Shown piece after piece: positions 20,373 through 30,000 of a stretch of 64,000 nt of DNA (the stretch's first letter is position 1; each line of letters starts with the position of its first letter). Below the pieces are notes generated by a model. The model was not told where the DNA came from, did no database searches, and was given only the letters and a program-made list of their open reading frames with translations. The translations under genes were made by a program, and so were the position numbers. The DNA is from Chryseobacterium indologenes (GTDB taxonomy: Bacteria > Bacteroidota > Bacteroidia > Flavobacteriales > Weeksellaceae), in the NCBI GenBank assembly GCA_016025055.1, contig CP065590.1, positions 3,162,001-3,226,000 of the forward strand, in the 5' to 3' direction.

Positions 20373-20403
20373 TTGCCTGTAGCAATCAAAAAAATTATCT
20401 TTG
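20373..20403 (+). promoter_or_regulatory. Bacteroidetes promoter, TTG-N20-TATCTTTG
   Basis: The -33 TTG is at 20373-20375 and the -7 TATCTTTG at 20396-20403, a perfect match to TAnnTTTG. It drives the CPBP protease gene, whose ATG is 28 bases downstream. Confidence 0.75.
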
Positions 20404-20431
20404 TTTTCGTTAAATTTTTACAGAAAAAAGC

Positions 20432-21262
20432 ATGGAAAATAGCAAATATCCGAAATTTACTTTCACATGGTGGGGCGCTGTTACTTTGGTGGTGGGATTG
20501 TTTGTAGGAACAATGGCTGTTTCGCTGTTCAGCCTTTTTTGGAAAGTTGCTTTCAGAGAAAACCTTGAGCTTAAAGAATGGTTTTTTATGTTGGCTAATT
20601 CAGCAGGCTTTTTATCGGCTATTGCTTTTTTTGACTATTTTATGGTGAGACGTACCACAGGGAAAAAACTGAATTTTAACCTGTCGTCAGTTAATTTTTA
20701 TACCTATCTTTTAATCTTTCCGATGATGGCCGGGATGATGCTCATCTCAGAATTTGTAACCTCTCTTATTCCGACAACGGGATCTTTTTTCGGAGAACTT
20801 TATGAATATTTCATGCGGCTTATGAATCAGCTGACGGATGATCCTGTGGTCATGATTGTAATGACCGCGTTGCTGGCCCCCGTTTTTGAAGAAATAATTT
20901 TCAGGGGAATTATTCAGAAAGGATTGATTAATAAAGGGGTAGAGCCGTGGAAAGCTATTCTGTACGCTTCCATAATTTTTGGAGTCGTGCACGGAAACCC
21001 ATGGCAGTTTATCAGCGCTGTAATGTTGGGATGTGTTCTCGGACTGGTATATTATAAAACAAAATCTTTATTAATGCCGATGCTATTGCACGGATTTAAC
21101 AATCTGGTGCTCTCAGTACTGGTTCTTTACGGTAAAGAAGAAAGTTTTGCAAAAGTTTTTAATGTTTCAGAATGGCTTATATTACTCGTAGGACTTGTGA
21201 TTTTTTCATTGTTCTATTATCTTTTTATGAAAAAATACAAAGTACATTACGCTGAACTGTAG
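20432..21262 (+). CDS. CPBP family intramembrane metalloprotease
   Basis: 276 residues, with about eight hydrophobic helices. It carries the three conserved motifs of the CAAX-protease/bacteriocin-processing (Abi) family: FEEIIFRG (about 152-160), VVHGNPW (about 186-192) and LLHGFNN (about 224-230), which together place glutamates and histidines at the membrane-buried active site. Members cleave prenylated or bacteriocin-like peptides or serve in self-immunity; the substrate here cannot be told. A perfect promoter lies just upstream. The dITP/XTP pyrophosphatase gene follows after 42 bases, so they may share a transcript. Confidence 0.87.
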   Translation: MENSKYPKFTFTWWGAVTLVVGLFVGTMAVSLFSLFWKVAFRENLELKEWFFMLANSAGFLSAIAFFDYFMVRRTTGKKLNFNLSSVNFYTYLLIFPMMAGMMLISEFVTSLIPTTGSFFGELYEYFMRLMNQLTDDPVVMIVMTALLAPVFEEIIFRGIIQKGLINKGVEPWKAILYASIIFGVVHGNPWQFISAVMLGCVLGLVYYKTKSLLMPMLLHGFNNLVLSVLVLYGKEESFAKVFNVSEWLILLVGLVIFSLFYYLFMKKYKVHYAEL

Positions 21263-21304
21263 ACCATTTACAGCTAAAAAATAAAATTGAAAATGAGTAT
21301 AGAT

Positions 21305-21880
21305 ATGGAATTATTGGTAGCTACACACAACGAGCATAAAAAAGAGGAAATTCAGCAGATTCTAGGCGGTGATTGTATCGTAAAAAGCCTTACAGATTAT
21401 GATATTCATGAGGAAATCGTAGAAGACGGAGATTCTTTTCATGCCAATGCTTTAATTAAAGCAAAATACTGTTTTGAAAAGACAGGAATTCCAAGTTTAG
21501 GGGATGATAGTGGTTTGGTGGTAGAGTCTCTGGACGGAAGACCGGGAATATTCTCAGCACGATATGCCGGAGATCATGATTTTGCTAAAAACATTGAGAA
21601 AGTTTTGGAGGAAATGCAGGGCATAGAAAACAGAAAAGCATATTTTGTTACCGTTTTATGTTATTATGACGAAAATGGAGCTCAATACTTTGAAGGCAGG
21701 GTTCATGGAAATTTACTTACCGAAAACAAAGGATTGAAGGGCTTCGGATATGATCCTATTTTCGTTCCGGAAGGATACGACAGAACTTTTGCAGAAATGA
21801 ATCCTGAAGATAAAAACAAAATCAGCCACCGCAAGCAGGCATTAGATTTATTTATGGATTTTCTGAAAGTAACAGATTGA
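21305..21880 (+). CDS. rdgB: RdgB/HAM1 family non-canonical purine NTP pyrophosphatase
   Basis: Hydrolyses dITP, ITP and XTP to monophosphates and so keeps deaminated purines out of DNA and RNA. Family motifs are ATHNEHKKEEI at the start, SLGDDSGL, GRPGIFSARYAG, and KGFGYDPIF followed by SHRKQAL near the end. I chose the ATG at 21305 because MELLVATHN is the usual family start; ATG at 21293 would add four residues. Product is 191 residues. Cytoplasmic. Confidence 0.92.
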   Translation: MELLVATHNEHKKEEIQQILGGDCIVKSLTDYDIHEEIVEDGDSFHANALIKAKYCFEKTGIPSLGDDSGLVVESLDGRPGIFSARYAGDHDFAKNIEKVLEEMQGIENRKAYFVTVLCYYDENGAQYFEGRVHGNLLTENKGLKGFGYDPIFVPEGYDRTFAEMNPEDKNKISHRKQALDLFMDFLKVTD

Positions 21881-21981
21881 AAAATTAAATACCATTCAAC
21901 AAGCTGATCATTCCCCTTCTGCAACAGGTAAAACTCTGATCTGACGGGGGAGATTAGTCTTCTTTCTGATAAAATTTATTG

Positions 21982-21989
21982 TACATTTG
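21982..21989 (+). promoter_or_regulatory. Bacteroidetes -7 element, TACATTTG
   Basis: An exact TAnnTTTG match, 18 bases before the TTG start of rnz. The -33 region shows only TTA, so the upstream element is weak. Confidence 0.6.
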
Positions 21990-22007
21990 TTATCCTAAAC
22001 TATTGAT

Positions 22008-22922
22008 TTGAGTACTTATTTAACGATATTAGGCTTTAATTCGGCAATTCCGACGATCAATTCTTCCCCCACAGCACAGCTGCTTGAGATGGAAGAAAGG
22101 CATTTCCTGATCGATTGCGGAGAAGGAACACAGGTTCAGCTGCGAAAAGCAAAAGCAAGATTTTCAAAAATCAATCATATCTTTATTTCCCATCTTCATG
22201 GGGATCACTGTTTTGGCCTTCCGGGGCTTATTGCTTCTTTCCGTCTTCTGGGAAGAGAAAACCCTTTGCATGTTTACGGTCCCAAAGGAATAAAAAAGAT
22301 GATGGAAACTATTTTCCAGATTACAGAAACACACCGCGGTTTTGAAGTGGTGTATCATGAGCTGGATAAAGACTACTCCGAAAAAATTTATGAAGACAAC
22401 AGGGTAGAGGTGTACACCATTCCTTTAGATCACAGAATCTATTGCAATGGGTATCTGTTTAAGGAAAAGCCTAAAGACAGGCATCTTAATATGAAGGAAA
22501 TTGCCAAGTACAGCGAAATTGAAACTTGTGACTACCACAATATAAAAGCAGGAAAAGATTTTGTTTTAAGCGACGGTTATGTCCTTAAAAATGAAATACT
22601 GACTGTAGATCCGGCCCCGTCGGTATCTTATGCTTTCTGCAGTGATACCCGTTATCTGGAAAGTGTACTGCCGATTATAAAAAATGTGACCGTATTATAT
22701 CACGAATCCACTTTTCTGCATGACCTGAAAGAAATGGCAGATTATACAGGACATACCACAGCTTTGGAGGCTGCCACTATTGCACAGAAAGCTCAGGTCG
22801 GGAAATTAATTTTAGGACATTTTTCCAATAGATATGCTGATCTGACAGTATTTACCGATGAAGCCAGAACTGTCTTTCCAAACTCATTCTTACCGAAAGC
22901 TTTGGAAAGTGTAAAAATTTAA
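22008..22922 (+). CDS. rnz: Ribonuclease Z
   Basis: The tRNA 3'-processing endonuclease of the metallo-beta-lactamase fold, 304 residues. Zinc ligands include HLHGDH at 62-67 (in SHLHGDHCFGLPG). Further conserved stretches are CGEGTQVQLRKA, SYAFCSDTRY, YHESTF and GHFSNRY. The start is a TTG at 22008: the protein begins STYLTILGFNSAIPT as in relatives, and no in-frame ATG is near. A -7 promoter element precedes it. The TIGR02757 gene starts six bases after its stop, so they form an operon. Confidence 0.93.
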   Translation: MSTYLTILGFNSAIPTINSSPTAQLLEMEERHFLIDCGEGTQVQLRKAKARFSKINHIFISHLHGDHCFGLPGLIASFRLLGRENPLHVYGPKGIKKMMETIFQITETHRGFEVVYHELDKDYSEKIYEDNRVEVYTIPLDHRIYCNGYLFKEKPKDRHLNMKEIAKYSEIETCDYHNIKAGKDFVLSDGYVLKNEILTVDPAPSVSYAFCSDTRYLESVLPIIKNVTVLYHESTFLHDLKEMADYTGHTTALEAATIAQKAQVGKLILGHFSNRYADLTVFTDEARTVFPNSFLPKALESVKI

Positions 22923-22928
22923 CTCAAT

Positions 22929-23699
22929 ATGCTGAAATTTGAAGAACTGAGAAGTTTTCTTGATGAAAAAGCAGATCAATATAACGCTCCGGATTTTGTT
23001 GAAAATGATCCCATACAGATTCCGCACCGTTTTTCATTAAAACAGGATATTGAAATAGCCGGATTTCTGGCTGCAACCATTTCCTGGGGAAATAGAAAGT
23101 CGATTATTAAATCTGCAGATAAAATGCTGGATATCATGGGAAACTCACCCTATGATTTCGTACTGAATTATTCTGAAAAAGATTTGAAAAGTCTTGAAGA
23201 TCAAAGTATTCACAGAACATTTAATGGGCAGGATTTTTCTTATTTCATTAAACAGTTTCACAGGATTTATAATGAAAATGAAAGCCTGGAAAATTTATTT
23301 AAAGTAAAAGATCCGGAAGACAATTTTTACCATGCTATTGAAAGGTTCAGAAGTAATTTTCTGGAAGTTGAAAAACACAGAAGCCATAAACATATTAGCT
23401 CGCCATATAAAAATTCCTCCGCCAAAAGAATTATTATGTTTCTGAGATGGATGGTTCGAAAAGATAAACGCGGAGTGGATTTCGGAATCTGGGAAAATAT
23501 AGACCAAAAATACCTTTCGATTCCTTTGGATGTACATACAGGGAATATTTCCAGAAAGTTAGGCTTGGTTTCAAGAACGCAGAATGACTGGAAGACTGTA
23601 GAAGAACTGGATGTAGCAATCCGGAAGTTTGATGAGAAGGATCCTGCAAAATATGATTTTGCCCTGTTTGGATTGGGAGTAACTAAGGAATTATTGTAA
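22929..23699 (+). CDS. TIGR02757 (DUF2400) family protein
   Basis: 256 residues, full length. Conserved blocks are AATISWGNRKSI, FLRWMVRKDKRGVDFGIW and IPLDVHTGNISRKLGL, plus a helix-hairpin-helix-like C-terminus (DPAKYDFALFGLGV). The family resembles HhH-GPD DNA glycosylases in its last part, but no function is established. It is co-transcribed with rnz (six-base gap), and a DUF1003-like gene follows after 11 bases. Confidence 0.85.
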   Translation: MLKFEELRSFLDEKADQYNAPDFVENDPIQIPHRFSLKQDIEIAGFLAATISWGNRKSIIKSADKMLDIMGNSPYDFVLNYSEKDLKSLEDQSIHRTFNGQDFSYFIKQFHRIYNENESLENLFKVKDPEDNFYHAIERFRSNFLEVEKHRSHKHISSPYKNSSAKRIIMFLRWMVRKDKRGVDFGIWENIDQKYLSIPLDVHTGNISRKLGLVSRTQNDWKTVEELDVAIRKFDEKDPAKYDFALFGLGVTKELL

Positions 23700-23710
23700 A
23701 AAAACATAGG

Positions 23711-24268
23711 ATGAAAAAATATAACGAGAAAACAGAAATTCTTGAAAAAATAGCAGATAGTATTACCTCTTGGATAGGCTCCATTCAATCGCTGATTGTA
23801 CATACGCTGCTTTTTATGACTTCGTTTCTGCTTCCGATGGTGAATCTGGTTTCATTTGATAAAATGTTACTGATTTTAACCACTGTACTTTCCCTGGAAG
23901 CAATATACCTGGCCATCTTTATCCAGATGTCTGTAAATAAAAGTCACGAAAAAATTGAAGATATCCAGGAAGATATTGAAGAGATCAGTGAAGATATTGA
24001 AGATATTCAGGAAGATATCGAAGAGATCAGTGAAGACATTGAAGAAATCAGCGAAGATATTGAGGAGATCAACGAAGACATTGAAGATATCCAGGAAGAT
24101 ATTGAAGAGATCAACGAAGATGAGGACGAAGAACATCATAATGAAAGAGCAAAAAATGTCATCCTGAAAAGTAACGTAAGCTCGAATAAAAACGAAATAA
24201 AATCTTTAAAAGATATCATCAACAAGCTCCAGAACGAAATTGAACAGTTGAAAAAAAATGAAGACTAG
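23711..24268 (+). CDS. DUF1003-like membrane protein with an eight-heptad acidic coiled coil
   Basis: 185 residues. Residues 1-80 match the DUF1003 layout: IADSITSWIGS, a first transmembrane helix (SLIVHTLLFMTSFLLPMV), and a second ending LSLEAIYLAIFIQMSVN. Residues 82-137 are eight unbroken heptads of the form I-E-(D/E)-I-(Q/S/N)-E-D, with Ile at both a and d positions and acidic residues elsewhere. After EDEDEEHHNE a second, mixed-charge coiled coil follows (KSLKDIINKLQNEIEQLKK). It should anchor a long cytoplasmic acidic rod to the inner membrane. It is third in the rnz operon. Function unknown. Confidence 0.82.
   Translation: MKKYNEKTEILEKIADSITSWIGSIQSLIVHTLLFMTSFLLPMVNLVSFDKMLLILTTVLSLEAIYLAIFIQMSVNKSHEKIEDIQEDIEEISEDIEDIQEDIEEISEDIEEISEDIEEINEDIEDIQEDIEEINEDEDEEHHNERAKNVILKSNVSSNKNEIKSLKDIINKLQNEIEQLKKNED
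23954..24121 (+). repeat. In-frame 21-bp tandem repeat encoding acidic heptads (8 copies)
   Basis: Eight consecutive 21-base units, each encoding one heptad. Units 1, 3 and 7 encode IEDIQED; 2, 4 and 5 encode IEEISED; 6 and 8 encode IEEINED. The DNA is diverged at synonymous sites, so the array is old or under selection at the protein level. Confidence 0.85.
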
Positions 24269-24303
24269 AATATACCGGAGATAAATTATTGTAATGAAAC
24301 ATG

Positions 24304-24336
24304 AAAAACAGATCTTTTTATTGGGATCTGTTTTTT
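24304..24336 (+). terminator. Rho-independent terminator of the rnz operon
   Basis: AAAAACAGATC / GATCTGTTTTT with a 10-base loop and a T6 tail. Confidence 0.85.
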
Positions 24337-24434
24337 ATTTGGGGGATTTTATCTGGTCATTTGCGAAAATTGTAAAAATAAAAAAGATTTATTGCTGATA
24401 ATTGTGTTGGAATAGAGATAAAGCAGGTTATACA

Positions 24435-24466
24435 TTGAAATGTTACGAATAATTTTGTTACATTTG
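24435..24466 (+). promoter_or_regulatory. Bacteroidetes promoter, TTG-N21-TACATTTG
   Basis: TTG at 24435-24437 and TACATTTG at 24459-24466. The start codon at 24483 is only 16 bases past the -7 element, so the leader is very short. A five-codon ORF from 24473 overlaps the start. Confidence 0.75.
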
Positions 24467-24482
24467 GACAAATGAAAACAAA

Positions 24483-26847
24483 ATGTTAAACTATAGATTA
24501 AAAAGCTACTTTTTTTCTTTTCATATTTTTATTGACTTCAGTTTCTGTACTTTCGCAGACTGCACCCAACAGAAAAGTGTCGAAAATAAAACCTTCTGCT
24601 GAAAGCTTACGGGCAGGAGCATTTATTGATGTAAATGTGGCGTCATATCCTCCTTCAGGATACTCTCCCGCACAGCTCGTTACCGATGTTTTAATCAATG
24701 GAGGAACCACCTGTACAACAGCGAGCGTTACCAATGTTACGGTAAGTCCTAATCATGCAGTAGATAATGCCAATAGATTTTGGGGATACTTCCATAAAGG
24801 CACCACGAATTTTCCTTTTACGGATGGAATCGTATTAACAACAGGACAAGCAAAAGAAGCAGGGAATTCCTTTATCAATATGCTCAGTAAGAGTGTAGGG
24901 ACGGGAAGCGATCCTGATCTTGTGGCAGCTACAGGTAATACCTCCACATTGAATGATGCCGTAGCTCTTGAATTTGACTTCGTTCCCAACTCAACCCAGG
25001 TGAAGTTTAATTATATATTCGCTTCCGAAGAATATGAGCCGACGAATGACTATCCTTGTACAGGATTTTCTGATGCTTTTGCCCTGCTATTAAAGAAAGC
25101 GGGAGATCCTACCTACACGAACTTAGCTATTTTACCGGGAACAGCAGGGCCGGTAAGCGTTACCAATATTATTCCCGGAGGAAATGTGTTCAATTGCGGA
25201 CCAGTGAATGATGCTTATTTTGCAGGAATGAACAGCCCTCACCTTCAAGTTAATTATTACGGAAGAACAATTCCGTTAACAGCCGTTGCTGATGTTATTC
25301 CGGGTCAGACTTATCACTTTAAAATGGTTTTGGCAGACGCCATTGATACCGGACACGATTCGGCAGTTTTCCTGGAAGGAGGTTCCTTCGATATCGGGAT
25401 CAAAATTGTAGATGAAGCAGGAGCAAGTTTGCCGGGAACAATTAATATGTGCGACAATACCCCGAAAGTATTAAAGGCTCAGGTAGCTGCAATTCCGGGT
25501 ATGACTTTCCAGTGGTATAAAGATGGCGTTCTGATTCCGGGAGCAACCAATGCTACATATACTGCCGTTGCACCGGGAGTGTATACGGTAAAGGTAATGA
25601 TACCAGGGAACAACTGCCCGGGAGAAGCTTCCATTACCATTGTGGGAGGAACAAGCCCTACCGTACATGATGCTGTACTTAAGCTTTGCTCAACTCCGGC
25701 TCTTACTACTTTTAACTTGGAAGATGCAAAACCCCTTATCAGTACCACTGCCGGTGCCGTATTTAAGTTCTATGCCACCCAGGCAGATGCACAAGCTCAA
25801 AATAACAATAATATCACCAACCTCACCAATTATAGCGGAACCGACGGGCAAATACTATACGTACTTGTTTCCAACGGTGCTTTTTGTAGTAAAATAGCTA
25901 CTTTAACATTAAGAAAAGAGGAAACCCCTGTTGCCCTGCTTACCGCCCCGAGGTTAAAAATATGCGCAGGAGAATCAGTATTATTAACTGCTTCAGGAGG
26001 GGTAACCTATCAGTGGGGAGATTCATCAAGTACAGGAGCAATCAGAACCGTAAGCCCAACCCAGACGACAACGTACACCGTGTATGCGATCGGCGCACAA
26101 GGATGTAAGTCTTTACAACCGGCTCGGATCACAATCGAAGTGATACCTGCTATTGTCTCCAATGTAAAAGGAGGATATATTTGTAGAGGAGATAAAATTC
26201 TTCTGGATGCCGGTTCCGGCCCCGGATATACCTACCAGTGGAGTACAGGCGAAACAAGCCAGACAATCACGGCGGATACTCCCGGAGAATATTCCGTTAC
26301 TATAAGCAATGGAACATGTTCTAAAGAGTTTAAAGCGCAAGTTATACAAGCCGTTATTCCACAAATTATAAAAGTGGATTATAACGATAAGGGAATGATG
26401 GTTCTTACTGCAAGTAATCCTAGTAATGGTACTTTGGAGTATTCGATAGACAATGGCTCTACATGGCAGAGTTCCAATGTATTTACAAATGTACCTCCTA
26501 ATAAAGTTATTTCCATTCGTGTGAAAGTTAAATTTACCAGTTGTGAAGGTTTCCTTGAGTATTTTACATTTGTCATGAGAAATGTGATTACCCCGAATGG
26601 AGATAATATTAATGATATCATTGATTTTAGAGGAGTTAGTAATTATAAAGATTTCCAAGGTCAGATTTTTGACCGCTATGGAAAAGAAGTGTTTAAAGCC
26701 GAAAAAATCAGACCCTATTGGGATGGCTTTTTCCAGGGTAAACGCTTACCGACCTCATCATATTGGTATCAGATTACTTTTGAAGATCCGGCGAGTAAAC
26801 AACTCACCGTGAAAACCGGATGGATTCTGCTTAAGAATATAGAATAA
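24483..26847 (+). CDS. Choice-of-anchor L / T9SS type B sorting protein, copy 1 (one frameshift)
   Basis: About 787 residues. The ATG at 24483 gives a signal peptide MLNYRLKSYFF-LFIFLLTSVSVLSQ only if one T is removed from the T7 run at 24510-24516; otherwise the frame has no ATG. After RAGAFIDVNVASYP comes a choice-of-anchor L domain (about 45-300, with NRFWGYFHKGTTNFPF, EFDFVPNSTQ and FASEEYEP). Then follow Ig-like modules (one with FQWYKDGVLIPG), a six-bladed-like repeat with KICAGESVLLTASGG, and a type B gliding-motility-associated C-terminal domain (about 690-787, VITPNGDNINDIIDF, FDRYGKEVF, GWILLKN). Secretion by T9SS is inferred. It is the first of three tandem paralogs, each with its own promoter. 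Confidence 0.85.
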
Positions 26848-26862
26848 TTTTAAGTAATGATT

Positions 26863-26893
26863 AAAAGACTGACTATTTTGTCAGTCTTTTTTT
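26863..26893 (+). terminator. Rho-independent terminator
   Basis: AAAAGACTGAC / GTCAGTCTTTT with a short loop and T tail, directly after copy 1. Confidence 0.85.
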
Positions 26894-26968
26894 GTTATAT
26901 TGAGAAAAATTAAGTTGATATCCTACGATAAATAAATTTGCGTTAGTAGCAATGTAAATTATGTTAAG

Positions 26969-26999
26969 TTGAATTTCAATCAAAAAAATAGTATTTTTG
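26969..26999 (+). promoter_or_regulatory. Bacteroidetes promoter, TTG-N20-TATTTTTG
   Basis: TTG at 26969-26971 and TATTTTTG at 26992-26999, a perfect TAnnTTTG. The ATG follows 16 bases after the -7 element, the same spacing as in copy 1. Confidence 0.75.
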
Positions 27000-27015
27000 T
27001 TTAAAATAATATAAA

Positions 27016-30000
27016 ATGTTAAATAGGAGGACGGAAAATTTATTTTTAGCGTTATTTTTTGCTTTTGTAGGATGCTTCGCTCTTGCCCAAAACAGAGAAA
27101 GAACAGCAGTAGCCGTAAAACCTACTGCTGCCTCAATGAGAGCCGGAAACTTTATTGATGTCAATGCCCTCAGTTATCCTGAATCCAGCTACAATATTAC
27201 CCAACTGGTAAAAGACGTGCTGATCTCAGGAGGAGGATGCGCTACTTCCAATGTAAGCAATGTAACAGTGTCTCCTAATTTACAACCTACCAACCAGAAT
27301 CGGAGCTGGGGATACTTTAATAAAGCCACTACAAATTTTCCTTTCAGTAAAGGAATTATTCTCTCCACAGGATATGCCTATAAAGCAGGAAATACAAATT
27401 ACCCGGATCTGAGCGATGCTTTGGGAACCGGAGGCGACAATGACCTGGCAGCCGCATTAAATATTCCGGCTACAGACCTGAGAGATGCTACCTACATAGA
27501 ATTTGACTTTGTGGCAGCTTCAACAGAAATTACATTCAGATATTTATTTGCATCTAAAGAATATCAGCAGAATTTTCCGTGTACTATTACCGATGGATTT
27601 GCACTCCTGTTAAAAAAAGTAGGTGATCCTACTTATACGAATCTTGCGATATTACCCGGAACGGCAGGGCCGGTAAGTGTAACGAATATTCACCCGGCTT
27701 ACCCAAATTGCGGGCCAAAGAATGAAGCATACTACGGAGGTACCAACACCGCTCAGATCGAAACCAATTTTAATGGACGTACAATTCCGTTGACGGCAAA
27801 AGCTACTGTTGTACCGGGACAGACGTATCATTTTAAAATGGTGCTGGCTGACTATCAGGATCCTAATTTTGATTCCGCTGTATTTCTTGAAGCAGGATCA
27901 TTCGATATTGGAGTTAAGATTTTAGATCCGGCAGGAGTACAGCTTCCGGCTTCTGTGAATATGTGTGACAATACTCCACAGACTTTCACAGCCTCTGTTC
28001 AGGCTCCTAACGTTACCTATCAATGGTTTTTAAATAACAATCCGATTAATGGAGCAGTGAATGCCAGCTATACGGCAACACAACCCGGTGTTTATTCCGT
28101 TAAAGTTTACGTTCCCGGAAATAGCTGTCCTGGTGAAGCCACTGTTACTGTCGTAGGCGGAACTTCCCCCACTGTGCAGAATGCTACTTTGACTGCTTGC
28201 TATGCAGCAGGAAACGCTACTTTTAATCTACAATCAGCTCAGGGATCTATCAGTACTACGCCTGGAGCCGTGTTTTCATATTATGCAACATTGGCAGATG
28301 CCAATGCAGGGAATACCAATACCATTCCGAATCCTACAGCATATCCGAGTCCGGGAGGTCAGACGGTATATGTAAGGGTGAGAAACGGATTCTGTGCTAA
28401 AGTGGCAGAACTCCAGCTAATAAAAGCTCCGCAGATGACAGGATCTATCGTACCTCCGGTCGAACTGACATGTACCAATTCCCAGATTACCCTGGATGCT
28501 TCAGCTTCAGTATATCCTGCAGGAGCGACTTTTAACTGGACAACAACCGGAGGAAATATTGTTTCCGGAGGGAATACTCTCAATCCTGTTATCAATGCTC
28601 CGGGTACCTATACTTTAACTATAACAAAAACATATCAACCGGGAGATGTTACCTGTACAGCAGTGGCCAATGTAACTGTTACCGGAGATAGTGCACCCCC
28701 AAATACAGGACTTACTGCTACAAAAATAAAGATATGCAAAGGTGAATCTGTAACATTAACTGCAACGGGCGGAGTTACTTATAATTGGGGAGGTGGGCTT
28801 ACAGGAACAGGAAATACCCAGACTGTTTCACCTACCGTTACCACCACATATACTGTGACAGCAGTAGGGGCCAATGGATGTGTCTCTCAAAATCCCGGGA
28901 CGATTACCATTGAAGTATCAGAACCATTTACAGCACAAAACGCGATATTACACAAATGTTATCAACCCGGGCTGGTATATGATCTGACAGAAGCTCAGCC
29001 CCAGATAACAACCGCTACAGGTACTATCACTTTTGTATATTATGTAAATCAGGCAGATGCTAACGCTGCCAATGGTAACTTTATAGCGAATCCTACTTCA
29101 TACTCACCACCGGGTGGAAATCAGACCATATTTGTTTTGGTGAGCAACGGAGGATGTAGTTATGTGGTTTCTTTACAATTGTTGAGAACTGCTGAAACCA
29201 CATTGACGATTGCAGCACCACAAACAGTGACTTGTACCACTCCGCAGGTGACATTAAACGCTTCTGCGTCTGTAGTTCCTCCGGGATCTACCATTAACTG
29301 GACGACAACAGGAGGAACCATTGTTTCAGGAGGAACAACGCTTTCTCCAGTGGTAAGTGCCGGAGGGACCTATACTTTGACAGTTACCAATGTCTCCCAA
29401 CCCGGAAATCTAAGCTGTACCTATACCACAAATGTGACTGTACAGGAAGATAGGGTGGTTCCTGTAGCTGCCCTTGTGTCATCGCAACCTCGTATATGTG
29501 AAGGTGAATCAGTTACATTAACGGCTTCAGGAGGGGCTACCTACAACTGGGGGAATGGTCTTACCGGAAATGGTAATACCCAGGTTGTCTCCCCGACAAA
29601 TACGACGGTATATACCGTTTTTGCCGTAGGAGCGAACGGATGTATTTCCGCTACTCCCGCTACAGTTACGGTTCAGGTAGGACCTCCTGTTGCAGGAATT
29701 GCAGCTTCTAAAACAAAAATATGTGCCGGAGAATCGGTTACACTTACCGCTACCGGAGGTATTACTTATAATTGGGTAGGTCTTACCGGAAACGGAAACA
29801 CTCAGGTGGTAACCCCTCCAGTAGGTACAACTACTTATTCGGTATATGCTTTAGGAGGAAACGGATGTAGTTCGCTGGCTCCTGCGACAATCAGTATAGA
29901 AGTCGTTCCAGCTATTGTCTCTACACTAAAAGATGTCTATGCCTGTGCCGGCGACAATGCAGTATTAGATGCAGGGCCCGGAGTGAATTATACCTACCTT

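Noticed and set aside
23327..23803. Minus-strand ORF of 158 codons
   Set aside because: Antisense to the TIGR02757 gene and its junction with the DUF1003-like gene; composition is not protein-like and no promoter or homology cue is seen.
23876..24139. Minus-strand ORF of 87 codons rich in Ile, Phe, Asn and Asp
   Set aside because: It is the antisense of the acidic-heptad repeat; its repetitiveness comes from the coding strand.
24473..24490. Five-codon upstream ORF overlapping the start of anchor-L copy 1
   Set aside because: Too short to call a gene; could be a leader but no conservation can be seen from one sequence.
26113..26658. Minus-strand ORF of 181 codons
   Set aside because: Antisense to the T9SS type B C-terminal region; Ile/Asn/Ser-rich shadow of a real gene.
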